Source: Abditibacteriaceae bacterium (GTDB lineage Bacteria; Armatimonadota; Abditibacteriia; Abditibacteriales; Abditibacteriaceae). Taken from it: a DNA stretch of 64,000 bases. Position numbers and translations under genes: made by a program. Below, in pieces: positions 25,705 to 35,689 of the stretch; position 1 is the first letter of the stretch; every line of letters starts with the position of its first letter. The stretch lies in NCBI GenBank assembly GCA_019239895.1, contig JAFAZH010000022.1, forward strand, positions 62,001 through 126,000, in the 5' to 3' direction. Under the pieces are notes generated by a model, which saw only the letters and a list, made by a program, of their open reading frames with translations, was not told the DNA's origin and made no database searches.

Positions 25705-27249
25705 CTATTCCCACTCAATAGTGGCCGGTGGCTTGGATGTTACATCATAAGCCACGCGGTTAATACCCGCGACTTCATTAACGATGCGGTTCGCTATCCG
25801 TTCCAACACTTCATACGGAATGCGCGCCCAGTCGGATGTCATGCCATCCTCAGAGGTCACCGCGCGAATAATAATCGGATGCGCATAGGTGCGTTGATCA
25901 CCCATCACTCCCACCGATTTCAAGGGTGGCAAGACGGCGAAACACTGCCATATCTGGCGATAAAGACCAGCCCGCTTAATTTCTTCAATTAAAATGGCAT
26001 CGGCTTCGCGCAGAATCGCCAATCGCTCTTCGGTGACTTCACCAATAATACGAATCGCCAAGCCGGGGCCGGGAAACGGTTGTCGCCACACAATTTCCGT
26101 GGGCATTCCCATTTCTTCGCCTAATTGCCGCACTTCATCCTTAAACAGGGTACGGAATGGCTCAATCAGCTCAAAGTTCATCTTCTCCGGCAAGCCGCCA
26201 ACGTTGTGATGGGTCTTAATTTTGGCAGCAGACCCGGTGCCACTTTCGATGACATCAGGATAGAGCGTGCCCTGAGCCAGATACTTCATACTGCCCAGAC
26301 GTTTGGTCTCACGCTCGAAGGTGGCGACAAATTCATTGCCGATTTTCTTACGCTTCTCTTCGGGGGAAGTCACGCCTTTGAGCAGACTAATAAACTGCCG
26401 CGATGCATCCACATATTCAAAGGTAATGTCCGCTTTAGAGCCACCGAAGGTTTGGCAAACCTGCTCGGCTTCATTCTTCCGCAAAAAGCCATGATTGACA
26501 AACAGACAAGTGAGTTGGGAGCCAACCGCGCGCTGGAGCAGGGCCGCGGTGACCGCTGAATCTACCCCACCCGACAGGGCGCATAGGACCCGATCTTTAC
26601 CAACACGCTCGCGGATGCGGACTGTTTCAGTCTCGATGAAATTCTCCATCGTCCACTGACCGGTGCAGTCGCAATAATCATACAAGAAATTGCGAATAAT
26701 CTCAACACCCCACGGCGTATGCACCACTTCTGGGTGATATTGCACGCCAAAGAGCTTCTTCTCTACATTCGCCATTGAAGCCGTGGGACACGAGATGGTT
26801 TTGGCTGTCGCTGTAAATCCAGGCGGCGGCTCCAAAACGTAATCGCCGTGGCTCATCCAACATATTAGATGCGGGTTCAAACCCTTGTACAGCGGCGCAT
26901 TACGCTCAACTTCCAGTTCCGTCTTGCCAAACTCTTTTTTATCGGCAGGCACCACTTTGCCGCCCAGCATATGCGCCATCAGTTGATGCCCATAACAGAT
27001 TCCCAATATGGGCACGCCGGAATGGAAAAGGGCATCGGCGCATTGGGGCGCTTGCACCTCATAGACCGAACTGGGGCCACCCGAAAAGATAACGCCCTTG
27101 GGCTTAAGGGCCATGATCTTTTCCAAAGGCGAGTCATAAGGCAGGATTTCGCAATAAACTCGGCACTGACGCACTTTGCGCGCAATTAACTGCGCATACT
27201 GCGCCCCGAAATCCAGTACGACCACTGTCTCGGATGAAATAGGATTCAT
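25705..27249 (-). CDS. guaA: GMP synthase (glutamine-hydrolysing)
   Basis: 514 residues, the single-chain two-domain form. Class I glutamine amidotransferase domain: [20 protein letters not shown], the nucleophile in [14 protein letters not shown], and the His-Glu pair in [18 protein letters not shown] pyrophosphatase domain: the P-loop [16 protein letters not shown]. Dimerisation domain: [19 protein letters not shown], ending [11 protein letters not shown]. It aminates XMP to GMP. ATG 27249 is the start that matches family N-termini. The GuaB3-type gene ends only 15 bases upstream, so the two form an operon, both for guanine nucleotide supply. Confidence 0.97.
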   Translation of the reverse strand: MNPISSETVVVLDFGAQYAQLIARKVRQCRVYCEILPYDSPLEKIMALKPKGVIFSGGPSSVYEVQAPQCADALFHSGVPILGICYGHQLMAHMLGGKVVPADKKEFGKTELEVERNAPLYKGLNPHLICWMSHGDYVLEPPPGFTATAKTISCPTASMANVEKKLFGVQYHPEVVHTPWGVEIIRNFLYDYCDCTGQWTMENFIETETVRIRERVGKDRVLCALSGGVDSAVTAALLQRAVGSQLTCLFVNHGFLRKNEAEQVCQTFGGSKADITFEYVDASRQFISLLKGVTSPEEKRKKIGNEFVATFERETKRLGSMKYLAQGTLYPDVIESGTGSAAKIKTHHNVGGLPEKMNFELIEPFRTLFKDEVRQLGEEMGMPTEIVWRQPFPGPGLAIRIIGEVTEERLAILREADAILIEEIKRAGLYRQIWQCFAVLPPLKSVGVMGDQRTYAHPIIIRAVTSEDGMTSDWARIPYEVLERIANRIVNEVAGINRVAYDVTSKPPATIEWE

Positions 27250-27264
27250 TAGTATTGACAATTG

Positions 27265-28416
27265 CTACGTGCCCTGGCCGACGTGTTGATCAATTTGCTG
27301 GCGTTTGCCTTCACTTTGCAGAGTGGGCGCAATCAGGAGTTCGACTTGTTGCATTTCTTTAATGGTGGCTGCGCCGCAGGTGCCCATGCCAAGTTTTAAC
27401 GCACCGACAAAGTTCAGTGTGCCATCATCTTTGGTAGCGGGACCAAAGAGGACTTGTTCCAGAGATGTCCCCTGCCCGACTTTGATTCGTGTACCACGCG
27501 GTAAACCGGCAGAACTGGTCGCCATGCCCCAGTGGTAGCCATGTCCTGGCGCTTCCTGGCTGCGGGCAATCGGCTGTCCCATCATAACGCCATCCGCGCC
27601 GCAAGCAATGACTTTGCAAACATCGCCACCTGTGCGCAAGCCGCCATCGGCAATAATGGGGACATAGCGCCCTGATTTCGCCTGGTAGTCATCGCGGGCA
27701 GCGGCGGCATCTGCCACCGCACTGGCCTGCGGCACTCCAACACCAATCACGCGGCGCGTGGTGCAAGCCGCACCAGGGCCAACACCCACTAAGATTGCCG
27801 AAGCACCGGCTTCCATGAGCACCAGAGTGCCTGCATAAGTGACGCTATTGCCGATAATCACTGGCACCCGCGCTTCGGCACAGAGTTTCTTCAAGTCCAC
27901 GGATGAACCTTTACTGGAACGGTATTCCAGAGTGGTGACAGTGCTCTGCACGACGACGGCGTCTACTCCGGCTTCCATCGCGACATGGGCTAAACGTGCG
28001 GCTAAGGGTGTAAAGGATAGCACAGCGCGTCCGCCTGCCTCTTTAATCTGTTGGATGCGGCGAGCGACTAACTCTTCGCGCACTGGCTCACGATAGAGCT
28101 TTTGAATGAGCGGCACTACAGTTTCAACAGGTTCACTCACGATTTGCGTGATGACTTCATCGGGGTTTTCATAGCGCGTCTGCAAACCTTCACCATTCAG
28201 CACGGCGACGCCGCCCAGACGGCTCATCTCAATCGCCACGCGCACGTCTACAGCACCATCCATCGCGGACGCTAAAATGGGAATGTCCAGCTTTAGACCA
28301 CCAATTTGAAGAGCAATATCTGTATCGTCAGGATCAATATTAACCAGGCCAGCCGCCAGAGCTAACTCATCCAATCCGTAAGTGCGCCGCGCTTCACGTT
28401 TACCACCGATCAACAA
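27265..28416 (-). CDS. guaB3: GuaB3-family IMP dehydrogenase-related protein
   Basis: About 383 residues, lacking CBS domains, as in the GuaB3 family known from actinobacteria and cyanobacteria. It has [16 protein letters not shown] at the start, the TIM-barrel face [20 protein letters not shown], and the catalytic-cysteine loop [20 protein letters not shown], with [20 protein letters not shown] after it. It is likely an IMPDH or a GMP reductase-like enzyme; members differ. There is no ATG: a GAGGTGA ribosome-binding site is followed by three in-frame TTG codons (28422, 28416, 28413), and the middle one has the best spacing. It sits directly upstream of guaA. Confidence 0.9.
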   Translation of the reverse strand: MLIGGKREARRTYGLDELALAAGLVNIDPDDTDIALQIGGLKLDIPILASAMDGAVDVRVAIEMSRLGGVAVLNGEGLQTRYENPDEVITQIVSEPVETVVPLIQKLYREPVREELVARRIQQIKEAGGRAVLSFTPLAARLAHVAMEAGVDAVVVQSTVTTLEYRSSKGSSVDLKKLCAEARVPVIIGNSVTYAGTLVLMEAGASAILVGVGPGAACTTRRVIGVGVPQASAVADAAAARDDYQAKSGRYVPIIADGGLRTGGDVCKVIACGADGVMMGQPIARSQEAPGHGYHWGMATSSAGLPRGTRIKVGQGTSLEQVLFGPATKDDGTLNFVGALKLGMGTCGAATIKEMQQVELLIAPTLQSEGKRQQIDQHVGQGT

Positions 28417-28905
28417 AACCAATCACCTCAAAGTGCCCTGTAAATAAGTTCTTAAATAATTAACGCATGTTATTAATATCCGTTCCAAATGAGCAACCAG
28501 TTAAAGGAGATGCAGCGTATTATGATGCCTGCGGGTTCCCCTGCAAATCAGAACTATTAGTCAGTTCCAACCGAGGGATGACATCTAGTATTTAAATGAC
28601 ATACGCGGCGCTTCGAGGGCCTTACAACCTGTCCGGCTGACTCATCAGAAACATACCTGAAGACATACCTGACATGAAGCGTCCAATATTAGGGGTGCGC
28701 ATTGAACTTGCCGGGTATTTTAAGCCAATACAGCCTAAAAGTCAATGAAATATGCTATCAACATGGCTTCAGATGACGCTTAGAGGCCCCTTAAGTTATC
28801 AAGCCACCCTATTTCTTAATCTGAATTTCACTTATTCTTAAACTTCATCTTCTAAAGTATGGATGATATTTGAATCACCAAGTTAAAAATAAGGAGCTAT
28901 TAAAG
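28417..28905. other. Divergent intergenic region, no gene recognised
   Basis: This contains the promoters for the guaB3-guaA operon (minus) and a pseudopilin gene (plus). It is AT-rich toward the pseudopilin, with AAGGAG 8 bases before its start. No purine riboswitch core, tRNA or long palindrome was recognised. Confidence 0.5.
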
Positions 28906-29781
28906 ATGCAACACCGGCACAACAAACATCGCACTTATAAGCAGCAGGGGTTTACACTTATCGAACTATTAGTGGTCATAGCCATCATCTCAATCTTGGC
29001 GGCTATTCTGTTCCCCGTCTTTGCCACTGCCAAGGAAAAAGGTCGCCAGGCCGTCTGTCAGAGTAACCTCAAGCAGTTTATGGGCGCGATTATTATGTAC
29101 ACCAATGACTACGATGAAAAAATGCCGCTTTCCATCAGTGGCAACGCCCAAGTCGGCCCCGCTACGGCCCAGGCCGCCGGTATCCCAGAGTTCGGAGTTC
29201 ACGCCGAAATTATGCCTTATGTTAAAAACAGTGGCGTGTTCAAATGCCCCGATGATCCTGGTTTCAAGCCGGGCGCAACTCCGAAATGTGGCGGGGGTGC
29301 GGTAACTTGCGCGGGTGATACTATCGCCGATGCGTATGGCACCTCTTACAAGTTCACCAAAGAGAATTTCTCAATTTTCCCCTCCACCAAGCCACCGGTT
29401 GGCAACTACAACTGTACCACCGGCTGCGCGCAAACCAATCCCAAGGCCAAACTACTGAGCGGCCAAGACCCGCCGTTTCCCATGCCGATTGCTTTCTTCC
29501 AACGCCCAGCCGAAACTCGCGTGATGCGTTGCTTTGTCGCTCCCTGGGAAGAAACGCCAGCCGGTGGCGGGCCAATTCCTGCGGGTAAGCCTGCTGTGTT
29601 TCATCCCGATGGCGAAATGATGACTTTTATGGATGGCCATGTAAAATGGGTCAAAAGCCTAGATCAAGAAAACAGCTATTGCAATGGCCCCACCTACTCG
29701 CCAGTCCGTGCTCTGCCGCCTAGTGATCCTAATTACAAGGCCAACGGTGATGGCTCCTGTGGTGCCGAGCGCGTAGGCTAA
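28906..29781 (+). CDS. Type II pseudopilin-like protein (DUF1559/H-X9-DG type)
   Basis: The start at ATG 28906 is set by AAGGAG; a TTG 12 codons earlier is not needed. A long basic leader (HRHNKHRTYKQQ) precedes the cleavage site GFTLIELLVVIAIISILAAI, then FPVFATAKEKGRQAVCQSNL, the same layout as the protein at 18232. The soluble domain has several Cys pairs (KCGGGAVTC, CTTGC) and ends with FMDGHVKWV preceded by a His-Pro segment, the family's C-terminal signature. It is exported to the inner membrane and processed by a prepilin peptidase. It is followed by a strong terminator, so it is probably a single-gene unit. Confidence 0.88.
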   Translation: MQHRHNKHRTYKQQGFTLIELLVVIAIISILAAILFPVFATAKEKGRQAVCQSNLKQFMGAIIMYTNDYDEKMPLSISGNAQVGPATAQAAGIPEFGVHAEIMPYVKNSGVFKCPDDPGFKPGATPKCGGGAVTCAGDTIADAYGTSYKFTKENFSIFPSTKPPVGNYNCTTGCAQTNPKAKLLSGQDPPFPMPIAFFQRPAETRVMRCFVAPWEETPAGGGPIPAGKPAVFHPDGEMMTFMDGHVKWVKSLDQENSYCNGPTYSPVRALPPSDPNYKANGDGSCGAERVG

Positions 29782-29790
29782 GAACCCCAT

Positions 29791-29829
29791 GACCTCGGAG
29801 CACCTCCTTCTCCGAGGTCTTTTTCTTTT
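29791..29829 (+). terminator. Intrinsic terminator after the pseudopilin gene
   Basis: A 10-bp perfect stem GACCTCGGAG/CTCCGAGGTC (29791-29800 with 29810-29819) is followed by TTTTTCTTTT. Confidence 0.92.
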
Positions 29830-29867
29830 ATAAGCTCGCTTTAGCAATCTCAACGAGGAACAGACTC

Positions 29868-31403
29868 ATGACGCATGATGTAACACGCCGCCAATTTTTA
29901 CGCACGGCAGGCGGGGCAACCTTGCTCGCTCTGTCACCCGATTTAGCCACCTTTGCGGCCCCGGAACTGATTAAACCCGATAAATCCCTGCCCTTGTTTA
30001 CCGCGCTGCCGTATGTGCAACCCGGCGCGGGCAGTGCTCTGGTCAAGGGACAAGAGACCAAAGTCATTGCCTGGCAGACCACAACGACACCCGCTGCTTT
30101 TGAATTGCAGTATGGCCCAACCAAGAAATTAGGCATGACCCTGCCGGTGCAGACAACCCCACGATGGTCAGGCGATGTCGAAGATGGCGACCCACGCTTT
30201 AACTACGCAGCGAACTTAAACGGACTTGACCTCAACAAACCCTATTATTACCGGGTGTTGAGCAATGGCAAGCCCATAGCCGAGGGACGCTTCACGACGC
30301 GCAAACCGCGCGGCCAGCGCGTGCGCTTTGTGGCCTTTGGCGATAATTCCTATGGCGACATCAGTGACCGTGCTATCGCTTACCATGCGTATAGGGCGCA
30401 ACCCGATTTTGTGATGAACACGGGCGATAATGTTTATGATGGCGGTTTGGATAACGAATACGCCCGTTATTTCTTCCCCGTCTATAATGCGGATGTCGCG
30501 GGGCCACGGCTGGGTGCGCCGCTCATTCGCTCCACGCCTTATTACACCGTCATCGCCAACCATGATGTGCATGACAAAGACCCGGCCAAGCATCCGGTGG
30601 CCGACTTCGACAAAGACCCCGATTCCCTCGCCTATTACACGGCCATGTATCTGCCCTTAAATGGCCTCGCGCAGCCGCCTCAACCAACGCCAACATTAGC
30701 CGCCACAACTAATGGGCGGGAACAGTTCCAGCAATTTAGCCACACCGCCGGGTCGCGCTTTCCCAGCATGGCTAATTACTCATTCGATTATGGCGACGCG
30801 CATTTTCTCTGCCTAGACTCCAACATCTATGTTGACCCCACCAATGCGCAGCTACAGGCATGGATTGAGCAAGATTTAGCGAAAACCGATGCCCCGTGGA
30901 AATTTGTGGTGTATCACCATCCGGCGTTTAATGTGGGCGACGACCATTACAAGGAACAGCACATGCGCGTGCTCAGTCCGCTTTTTGAAAAGCATCGCGT
31001 GGACATCGTCTTCAATGGTCACGAGCATAGCTACCAGCGCACTCGTCCAATGCGCTTTGAGCCAATGGACACCAGTCGTGCCTCACTCCTCAACGATAAA
31101 GATCGCCGCGTGCCGGGAAAGTTCAGCATTGACCGCCGCTTCGATGGCAATGCGGCCACTAAAGCCGATGGCATCATCTATATCACCACGGGCGCGGGCG
31201 GCAAGCACCTCTATGACCCGGAGCATACCAATCAGCCAGAGAAATGGCGGCACGCCGAGGATAACAACGCCGATTATGTGGTCAAGTTCGTCTCCGACCG
31301 CCACTCCCTAACCGTGATTGATCTCGATGCCAAGTCACTGTCGCTTACGCAAATTGACGAATATGGTCAGAAGATTGACCAGGTTCGTGTGACGAAGGCT
31401 TAA
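29868..31403 (+). CDS. Tat-exported purple acid phosphatase-like metallophosphoesterase
   Basis: 511 residues. The twin-arginine signal is MTHDVTRRQFLRTAGGATLL. Residues ~40-145 form a fibronectin-like purple-acid-phosphatase N-terminal domain (WQTTTTPAAFELQYGPTKK). The dimetal phosphoesterase core has every ligand block: FVAFGDNSYGD, VMNTGDNVYDGG, TVIANHDVHD, FVVYHHPAFN and FNGHEHSYQRTRPM. It most likely hydrolyses phosphate esters in the periplasm. GAGG lies before the ATG. The gene is followed by a perfect palindrome that can act as terminator. Confidence 0.92.
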   Translation: MTHDVTRRQFLRTAGGATLLALSPDLATFAAPELIKPDKSLPLFTALPYVQPGAGSALVKGQETKVIAWQTTTTPAAFELQYGPTKKLGMTLPVQTTPRWSGDVEDGDPRFNYAANLNGLDLNKPYYYRVLSNGKPIAEGRFTTRKPRGQRVRFVAFGDNSYGDISDRAIAYHAYRAQPDFVMNTGDNVYDGGLDNEYARYFFPVYNADVAGPRLGAPLIRSTPYYTVIANHDVHDKDPAKHPVADFDKDPDSLAYYTAMYLPLNGLAQPPQPTPTLAATTNGREQFQQFSHTAGSRFPSMANYSFDYGDAHFLCLDSNIYVDPTNAQLQAWIEQDLAKTDAPWKFVVYHHPAFNVGDDHYKEQHMRVLSPLFEKHRVDIVFNGHEHSYQRTRPMRFEPMDTSRASLLNDKDRRVPGKFSIDRRFDGNAATKADGIIYITTGAGGKHLYDPEHTNQPEKWRHAEDNNADYVVKFVSDRHSLTVIDLDAKSLSLTQIDEYGQKIDQVRVTKA

Positions 31404-31423
31404 ATCTGCTCTTAAAACAAAAT

Positions 31424-31488
31424 AACCGCAGAGACGCTGAGGGCACAGAGATTTAGTTTTCCTCTGTGCCCTCAGCGTCTCTGCGGTT
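31424..31488. repeat. Palindrome with 27-bp perfect arms (ACCGCAGAGACGCTGAGGGCACAGAG)
   Basis: Arms 31424-31450 and 31462-31488 enclose an 11-base loop, with TTTT at the plus-strand end. It is related to the ACCACAGAGGCACAGAG repeats at 7201 and 8417 and may serve as the terminator of the phosphatase gene. Confidence 0.88.
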
Positions 31489-31522
31489 TTACCTACTTCG
31501 ATCAATGCCGCTCGTGCAGCAG

Positions 31523-31840
31523 TTATTTCTTCTTTTCTGCACGCAGTTTGGCGGTGTGTGCCGTTTTCAACTGGTTCAGCACGCGATGGTGGCGATTGAG
31601 GTTGGCAATGGTCGCCGTGCGCTGGCGATTGCGAATGCTCTTCTGGGTGGAAATCTTGGCATCATGGCTGCGCTTCAGATTGCCCAGCACTGTCTCGTGC
31701 CGCTTCATGCTGGCCGCATTCGCCTTGGCTTGCCGCGCCTTGATCGCATCTGCTGTGCTGGTCTTGGGCGCAGCGATGGCGCTACCCAACAATCCGGCTA
31801 CTAATACCCCTGTCGTTACATGTCCAATGAACTTTTTCAT
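31523..31840 (-). CDS. Small secreted, His/Lys/Arg-rich helical protein
   Basis: 105 residues with AAAGGAG before the ATG. It has a clean signal peptide (MKKFIGHVTTGVLVAGLLGS, cleaved near AIAAP). The mature ~80 residues are very basic and helical with a repeating unit in which HETVLGNLKRSHDAK and HRVLNQLKTAHTAKL resemble each other, so it may be an internal duplication. There are no cysteines and no enzyme motif. It could bind nucleic acid, heme or polyanions at the envelope; the function is unknown. Confidence 0.75.
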   Translation of the reverse strand: MKKFIGHVTTGVLVAGLLGSAIAAPKTSTADAIKARQAKANAASMKRHETVLGNLKRSHDAKISTQKSIRNRQRTATIANLNRHHRVLNQLKTAHTAKLRAEKKK

Positions 31841-32003
31841 CTCATTTTCTCCTTTGGCTGAGTTTCTCTCAGCACTGCCACATCTGACGTAATACTGTGG
31901 CTCTTGTTCATTAGAATTAACGCTGCCTTTGGCATATTGTCACTTTTGAGACAGCAAGCGAAGGGGTAAGCCACCCTGTTGGTTCAAGCAAACAGCAGCG
32001 TTT

Positions 32004-32122
32004 GTCATGTTGAGTGGAGCGATAGCGAAGCCGAAGCATCTATTATGCGGAGCTATGAAGTCGTAATGAAACCTTTACTCTAGGGACACTCATACCAGAT
32101 GCTTCGCTTTGCTCAGCATGAC
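32004..32122. repeat. Imperfect palindrome GTCATGTTGAGTGGAGCG...GCTTTGCTCAGCATGAC
   Basis: The ends are reverse complements over roughly 28 bases with mismatches (GAAGCATCT matched by AGATGCTTC). It occupies most of the 319-base gap between the small secreted protein and rhaB; nothing else is visible there. Confidence 0.7.
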
Positions 32123-32159
32123 ATACTCTTTCGTTTCCTGCTTTATTAGCGGTTCAATT

Positions 32160-33644
32160 CTATTTTAATAGGCTTAAATACTTTTCATAAGCGGCATCCC
32201 AATGGCCTGCCGCCTGAGTATCGGGTTCAAAGGTTTCGGGCGAAAAGGAACGCCGCACCACAGCGCGAATGTCTGATAGGTTGCTCAACTCACCACGCGC
32301 CATTGCTTGCACGAGGATATTACCGGTGGCTGTGGCTTCCACTGGCCCTGCTATCACTGGCCGTTGAATGCAATCGGCGGTTAAGTGACTGAGCAACTTA
32401 TTCTGGGTGCCGCCACCCACGATATGCAAAACTTCCAAACGCGAGCCGCGCAATTCTTCCAGACGCTCTAATGTCCAGCGATATTTGAGAGCCAGACTCT
32501 CCAGACAGCAGCGCACCGTGGCACCAATCCCATCAGGAGGAGTTTGCCCAGTGCGCTGGCAGCATTCTCGAATGGCTTGGGGCATGGCAGCAGGAGCCAC
32601 AAAACTGGGATGATCGGGCTCGATAAACGCCTGTAATGGTTCCGCTTCTGCTGCGCGTTGGGTTAGCTCAGCATAAGAATACTCTTCACCAGCCCTTTGC
32701 CAGGTACGACGGCACTCCTGTACCAGCCACAAGCCAGCGATATTCTTGAGGAACCGGATGGTATTGCCCACACCGCCTTCATTCGTGAAATTCAACTCCG
32801 CCACACGGTCGTTAATGAGCGGTTCGGGCAACTCAATACCCATCAGGCTCCAGGTGCCACTGGAAAGATAGGCCCAATTGTTTCCTTCGGCTGGCACCGC
32901 CACTACCGCCGACGCTGTATCATGGCTGCCCGGAGCAATCACGGGTGTTTGATCGGTGATTCCAGTGCGTTCAGCGACAGAGGCGCGCACCGTCCCAATC
33001 ACTGTGCCAGGAGCAGTGATGGAGGGCAAAATTTGCGTGGGCAGCTCGAAGCGGCTCAACAAGTCTTGATCCCAGGTGCGCGATTGAGCATTAAGCATCT
33101 GGGAAGTTGAGGCAATGGTATATTCGCTGCTCTTGGTGCCAGTCAGCCAGAAATGCAGTAAATCTGGCATCATCAACAAGGTGCGAGCGATTTCTAATTG
33201 TGGCGAATTTTGCTTTTTCAAGGCCAGCAGTTGGAAGAGGGTATTAAAAGATAAGTACTGCAAGCCAGTAATATCAAAAATATCCTGACGCGATAGGGTA
33301 GTAAAAGCCACCTCCATCATGCCCTCGTTGCGCTTGTCGCGGTAATGCACCGGATTGCCCAGGAGGGCATCATTAGCATCCAGGAGGCCAAAATCCACGC
33401 CCCAGGTATCCACGCCAATGCCGCTGAGTTCCGCTCCATGCGAAGCCGCAGCTTTGGCTAACCCATCCTGAATGTCATTCCATAAACGCAGTACATCCCA
33501 GTACAGCGTATCCAGTGCCCGCACTGGCACATTGGGAAAGCGCTGAGCTTCTTCTAACTGCACGCGCTCGCCATCAAAGTCGCCAATTAAAACCCGTCCC
33601 GACTCGGCACCCAAATCAACTGCTGCAAACTTTAGCTGAGCCAT
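32160..33644 (-). CDS. rhaB: Rhamnulokinase (FGGY carbohydrate kinase)
   Basis: 494 residues. N-terminal FGGY domain: FAAVDLGAESGRVLIGDFDG, GIGVDTWGVDFGLLD and GNPVHYRDKRNEGMME, characteristic of RhaB. C-terminal half: IAPGSHDTASAVVAVPAEG, WAYLSSGTWSLMGIE and VLHIVGGGTQNKLLSHLTAD. It phosphorylates L-rhamnulose at O1 with ATP in rhamnose catabolism. No isomerase, aldolase or regulator lies nearby in this window, so it is an orphan of the pathway here. Confidence 0.93.
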   Translation of the reverse strand: MAQLKFAAVDLGAESGRVLIGDFDGERVQLEEAQRFPNVPVRALDTLYWDVLRLWNDIQDGLAKAAASHGAELSGIGVDTWGVDFGLLDANDALLGNPVHYRDKRNEGMMEVAFTTLSRQDIFDITGLQYLSFNTLFQLLALKKQNSPQLEIARTLLMMPDLLHFWLTGTKSSEYTIASTSQMLNAQSRTWDQDLLSRFELPTQILPSITAPGTVIGTVRASVAERTGITDQTPVIAPGSHDTASAVVAVPAEGNNWAYLSSGTWSLMGIELPEPLINDRVAELNFTNEGGVGNTIRFLKNIAGLWLVQECRRTWQRAGEEYSYAELTQRAAEAEPLQAFIEPDHPSFVAPAAMPQAIRECCQRTGQTPPDGIGATVRCCLESLALKYRWTLERLEELRGSRLEVLHIVGGGTQNKLLSHLTADCIQRPVIAGPVEATATGNILVQAMARGELSNLSDIRAVVRRSFSPETFEPDTQAAGHWDAAYEKYLSLLK

Positions 33645-33726
33645 TGATTTTCCTCATTCTTAGAGATTCTACAGGAGTTACGGAGGCAGTATAATATAGT
33701 CACTACTGGCTCGTTAGGAGGCATGA

Positions 33727-34176
33727 ATGGCAGTCACAGTGGATTATGGGCCATGCCCTCAGTGCGGCGAAAAGAATTCGACCGCGGCAACTAAATGTCG
33801 CGTTTGTAATGCTCCCCTACCCTGGGTAAATCCACCCAAAGAATCTAAACTCACGGGAATGCTCAACAACCGTAAAGCGTTGGATTCTTCTGGTTCGCCC
33901 CTATCTTCCGGCCCATCCCTGCAAACACCCAGCTCAAACCTGCCTACTGGTTTTGCCCCACCTAACGCCAAACCTGCCAAGAAAGGTATCCCCAGAGCGC
34001 GTATTGATCTCAGCAGCTATAACGGCGCGGGCCTGCAAGTTGTTGGCGGCATCGTCTTCGTCGCTGGCATCGCCGTTCGCATTGCAGGCGTATTGCACAT
34101 CATCCCTTACATCCGCTTCGCCGGTTATGGCATTATGTTGCTGGGCGGTGCCCTCTGGCGTGCTGGGAGTGATTAG
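33727..34176 (+). CDS. Zinc-ribbon membrane protein, unknown function
   Basis: 149 residues, preceded by a TTAGGAGG ribosome-binding site. The N-terminal zinc ribbon (CPQCGEKNSTAATKCRVCNA) is followed by a disordered Pro/Ser linker (~35-85). Two closely spaced membrane helices end the protein (LQVVGGIVFVAGIAVRIAGV and a second around IRFAGYGIMLLGGALW). The ribbon should sit in the cytoplasm. No enzymatic motif. The stop codon touches the first base of a palindromic repeat. Confidence 0.75.
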   Translation: MAVTVDYGPCPQCGEKNSTAATKCRVCNAPLPWVNPPKESKLTGMLNNRKALDSSGSPLSSGPSLQTPSSNLPTGFAPPNAKPAKKGIPRARIDLSSYNGAGLQVVGGIVFVAGIAVRIAGVLHIIPYIRFAGYGIMLLGGALWRAGSD

Positions 34177-34328
34177 TAGCCGGGCATTAAAATACCCGGC
34201 AGAAAGGCCGTTGGCCAAGCGTCCTCTGGACGCTCTGTAGGGGCACGATAAATCGTGCCCTCGTTGTGTACCGTCCGCGAGGACGGTTGGCTTTAGCCTC
34301 CCTGCCGGGTATTTTAATGCCCGGCTAC
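34176..34328. repeat. Palindromic repeat with 27-bp perfect arms (GTAGCCGGGCATTAAAATACCCGGCAG)
   Basis: Arms 34176-34202 and 34302-34328 are exact reverse complements. The interior has a second hairpin (GGGGCACGAT/ATCGTGCCC near 34240). It overlaps the last base of the zinc-ribbon gene and contains the stop codon of the M29 peptidase gene (34325-34327), so it ends two convergent genes at once. Confidence 0.9.
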
Positions 34329-35461
34329 TTACCCTGTCGCGCAGACTTCTTCAAGTTCTCAATATTCAAGCCTTTGAGTTCTTTCACCACAAACTCGCCA
34401 TCTTTGCGAATGAGCTTGTCATCGAAGTAAATCTGGCCGCCGCCGAATTCAGGGCGTTGGATGCAGACCATGTCCCAATGCACTTCGCTGCGGTTGCCGT
34501 TGTCGGCCTGTTCGTAAGCCTGGCCGGGCGTAAAGTGAAAGGAGCCAGCGATTTTTTCATCGAAGAGGATGTCCTTCATTGGCTGCAAGATGTAGGGGTT
34601 AAAGGCAATGGAAAACTCGCCAATGTAGCGCGCACCTTTGTCACGGTCTAAGACTTCCAGTAGTTTGGGCGTGTTAGAAGAACTGGCCTCGATAATCTTG
34701 CCGTCTTTGAATTGCAGATTGACGTTTTCATGAGTGACGCCGCCTTCGATGGTCGGCACATTGAAGGTGATGCTACCGTTGACGCTGTTCTTGACGGGTG
34801 CGGTGAAACACTCGCCATCAGGGATATTATGCGTGCCATAGCAGGGAATTACACCTATGTTTTTGATGGAGAATTCCAGGTCGGTGCCGGGGCCAACCAG
34901 ACGCACCTGGTCGGTCTGCTCCATTAACTGTTTGAGCGGCTCAACAGCACTCTGCATTTTGGAGTAATCGAAGGTGCAGACATCGAAGAAAAAGTCCTCA
35001 AAGGCTTCGGTGCTCATCTGAGCTTCCTGGGCCATCGCAGGCGAGGGGAAGCGCAGCACGCACCAACGGGTTTTCTTGACCCGCTGCTCTAAATGCACCG
35101 GATGCATCCACAGCCGCGAGTACAGCCGCATCTTTTCACCTGGCACATCACTCAGTTCGGCGCTATTATGGCCGCCGCGCAAACCGATATAAGCTTGCAC
35201 CTGTTTCATCTGATTCAGGGCAACTTTGGCATTGAGTTTCATCGAATCTTCGGTTGCGCCCTGCATCAAAGCGCGGGTGACTTGCGCCTGGCGGATATTG
35301 ACCATCGGATTGCCGCCCGCCTTTTCCACCGCCCGCAAGATGGCCGCTGTCATCTCAGGCGGCGCATCAAAGGCTTCAATTAAAATGTTCTCGCCCGCCT
35401 GCAATTGGGTGGAGTGGCGAATCAGAATATCGGCTAATTTATCAAATCGTGGATCGTGCAT
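34325..35461 (-). CDS. M29-family metallo-aminopeptidase
   Basis: 378 residues, a normal size for the thermophilic aminopeptidase (AmpS/AmpT) family. Visible family blocks: GENILIEAFDAPPEMTAAIL, MHPVHLEQRVKKTRW, GTDLEFSIKNIGVI, the metal ligands in IPDGECFTAPV, GARYIGEFSIAFNP and NRSEVHWDMVCIQR. The enzyme uses two metal ions to remove N-terminal residues from peptides in the cytoplasm. No signal peptide is present. The stop codon falls in a repeat arm. Confidence 0.9.
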   Translation of the reverse strand: MHDPRFDKLADILIRHSTQLQAGENILIEAFDAPPEMTAAILRAVEKAGGNPMVNIRQAQVTRALMQGATEDSMKLNAKVALNQMKQVQAYIGLRGGHNSAELSDVPGEKMRLYSRLWMHPVHLEQRVKKTRWCVLRFPSPAMAQEAQMSTEAFEDFFFDVCTFDYSKMQSAVEPLKQLMEQTDQVRLVGPGTDLEFSIKNIGVIPCYGTHNIPDGECFTAPVKNSVNGSITFNVPTIEGGVTHENVNLQFKDGKIIEASSSNTPKLLEVLDRDKGARYIGEFSIAFNPYILQPMKDILFDEKIAGSFHFTPGQAYEQADNGNRSEVHWDMVCIQRPEFGGGQIYFDDKLIRKDGEFVVKELKGLNIENLKKSARQGK

Positions 35462-35482
35462 ATTGCTCCTCTTAAATTTTAG

Positions 35483-35598
35483 AATGGGACGCTAAATTAC
35501 ATTACGCTATGCTGCGCAACGCAAGCTTTCGCTATTATCTATCTTAATAGCGTTTAAATAGCGTATGAAATTAGCGTCGTTGCACGTTGCGTCCCATT
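35483..35598. repeat. TGGGACGC miniature palindromic element, copy 1
   Basis: AATGGGACGC at 35483 and GCGTCCCATT at 35598 are exact terminal inverted repeats of a 116-base element. The interior contains GACGCTAATTTCATACGC (minus strand) and TAGCG units. Copies 2 and 3 are at 55512-55615 and 57057-57170, in the opposite orientation. Confidence 0.85.
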
Positions 35599-35689
35599 TA
35601 CAACTTATTGTTTAGTCTCTTAATCTAAAATTAGGACAAAGTCAGTTAAAATAAAGTGTTACGATTATTCTTCCAATAGGCAAAGGCCC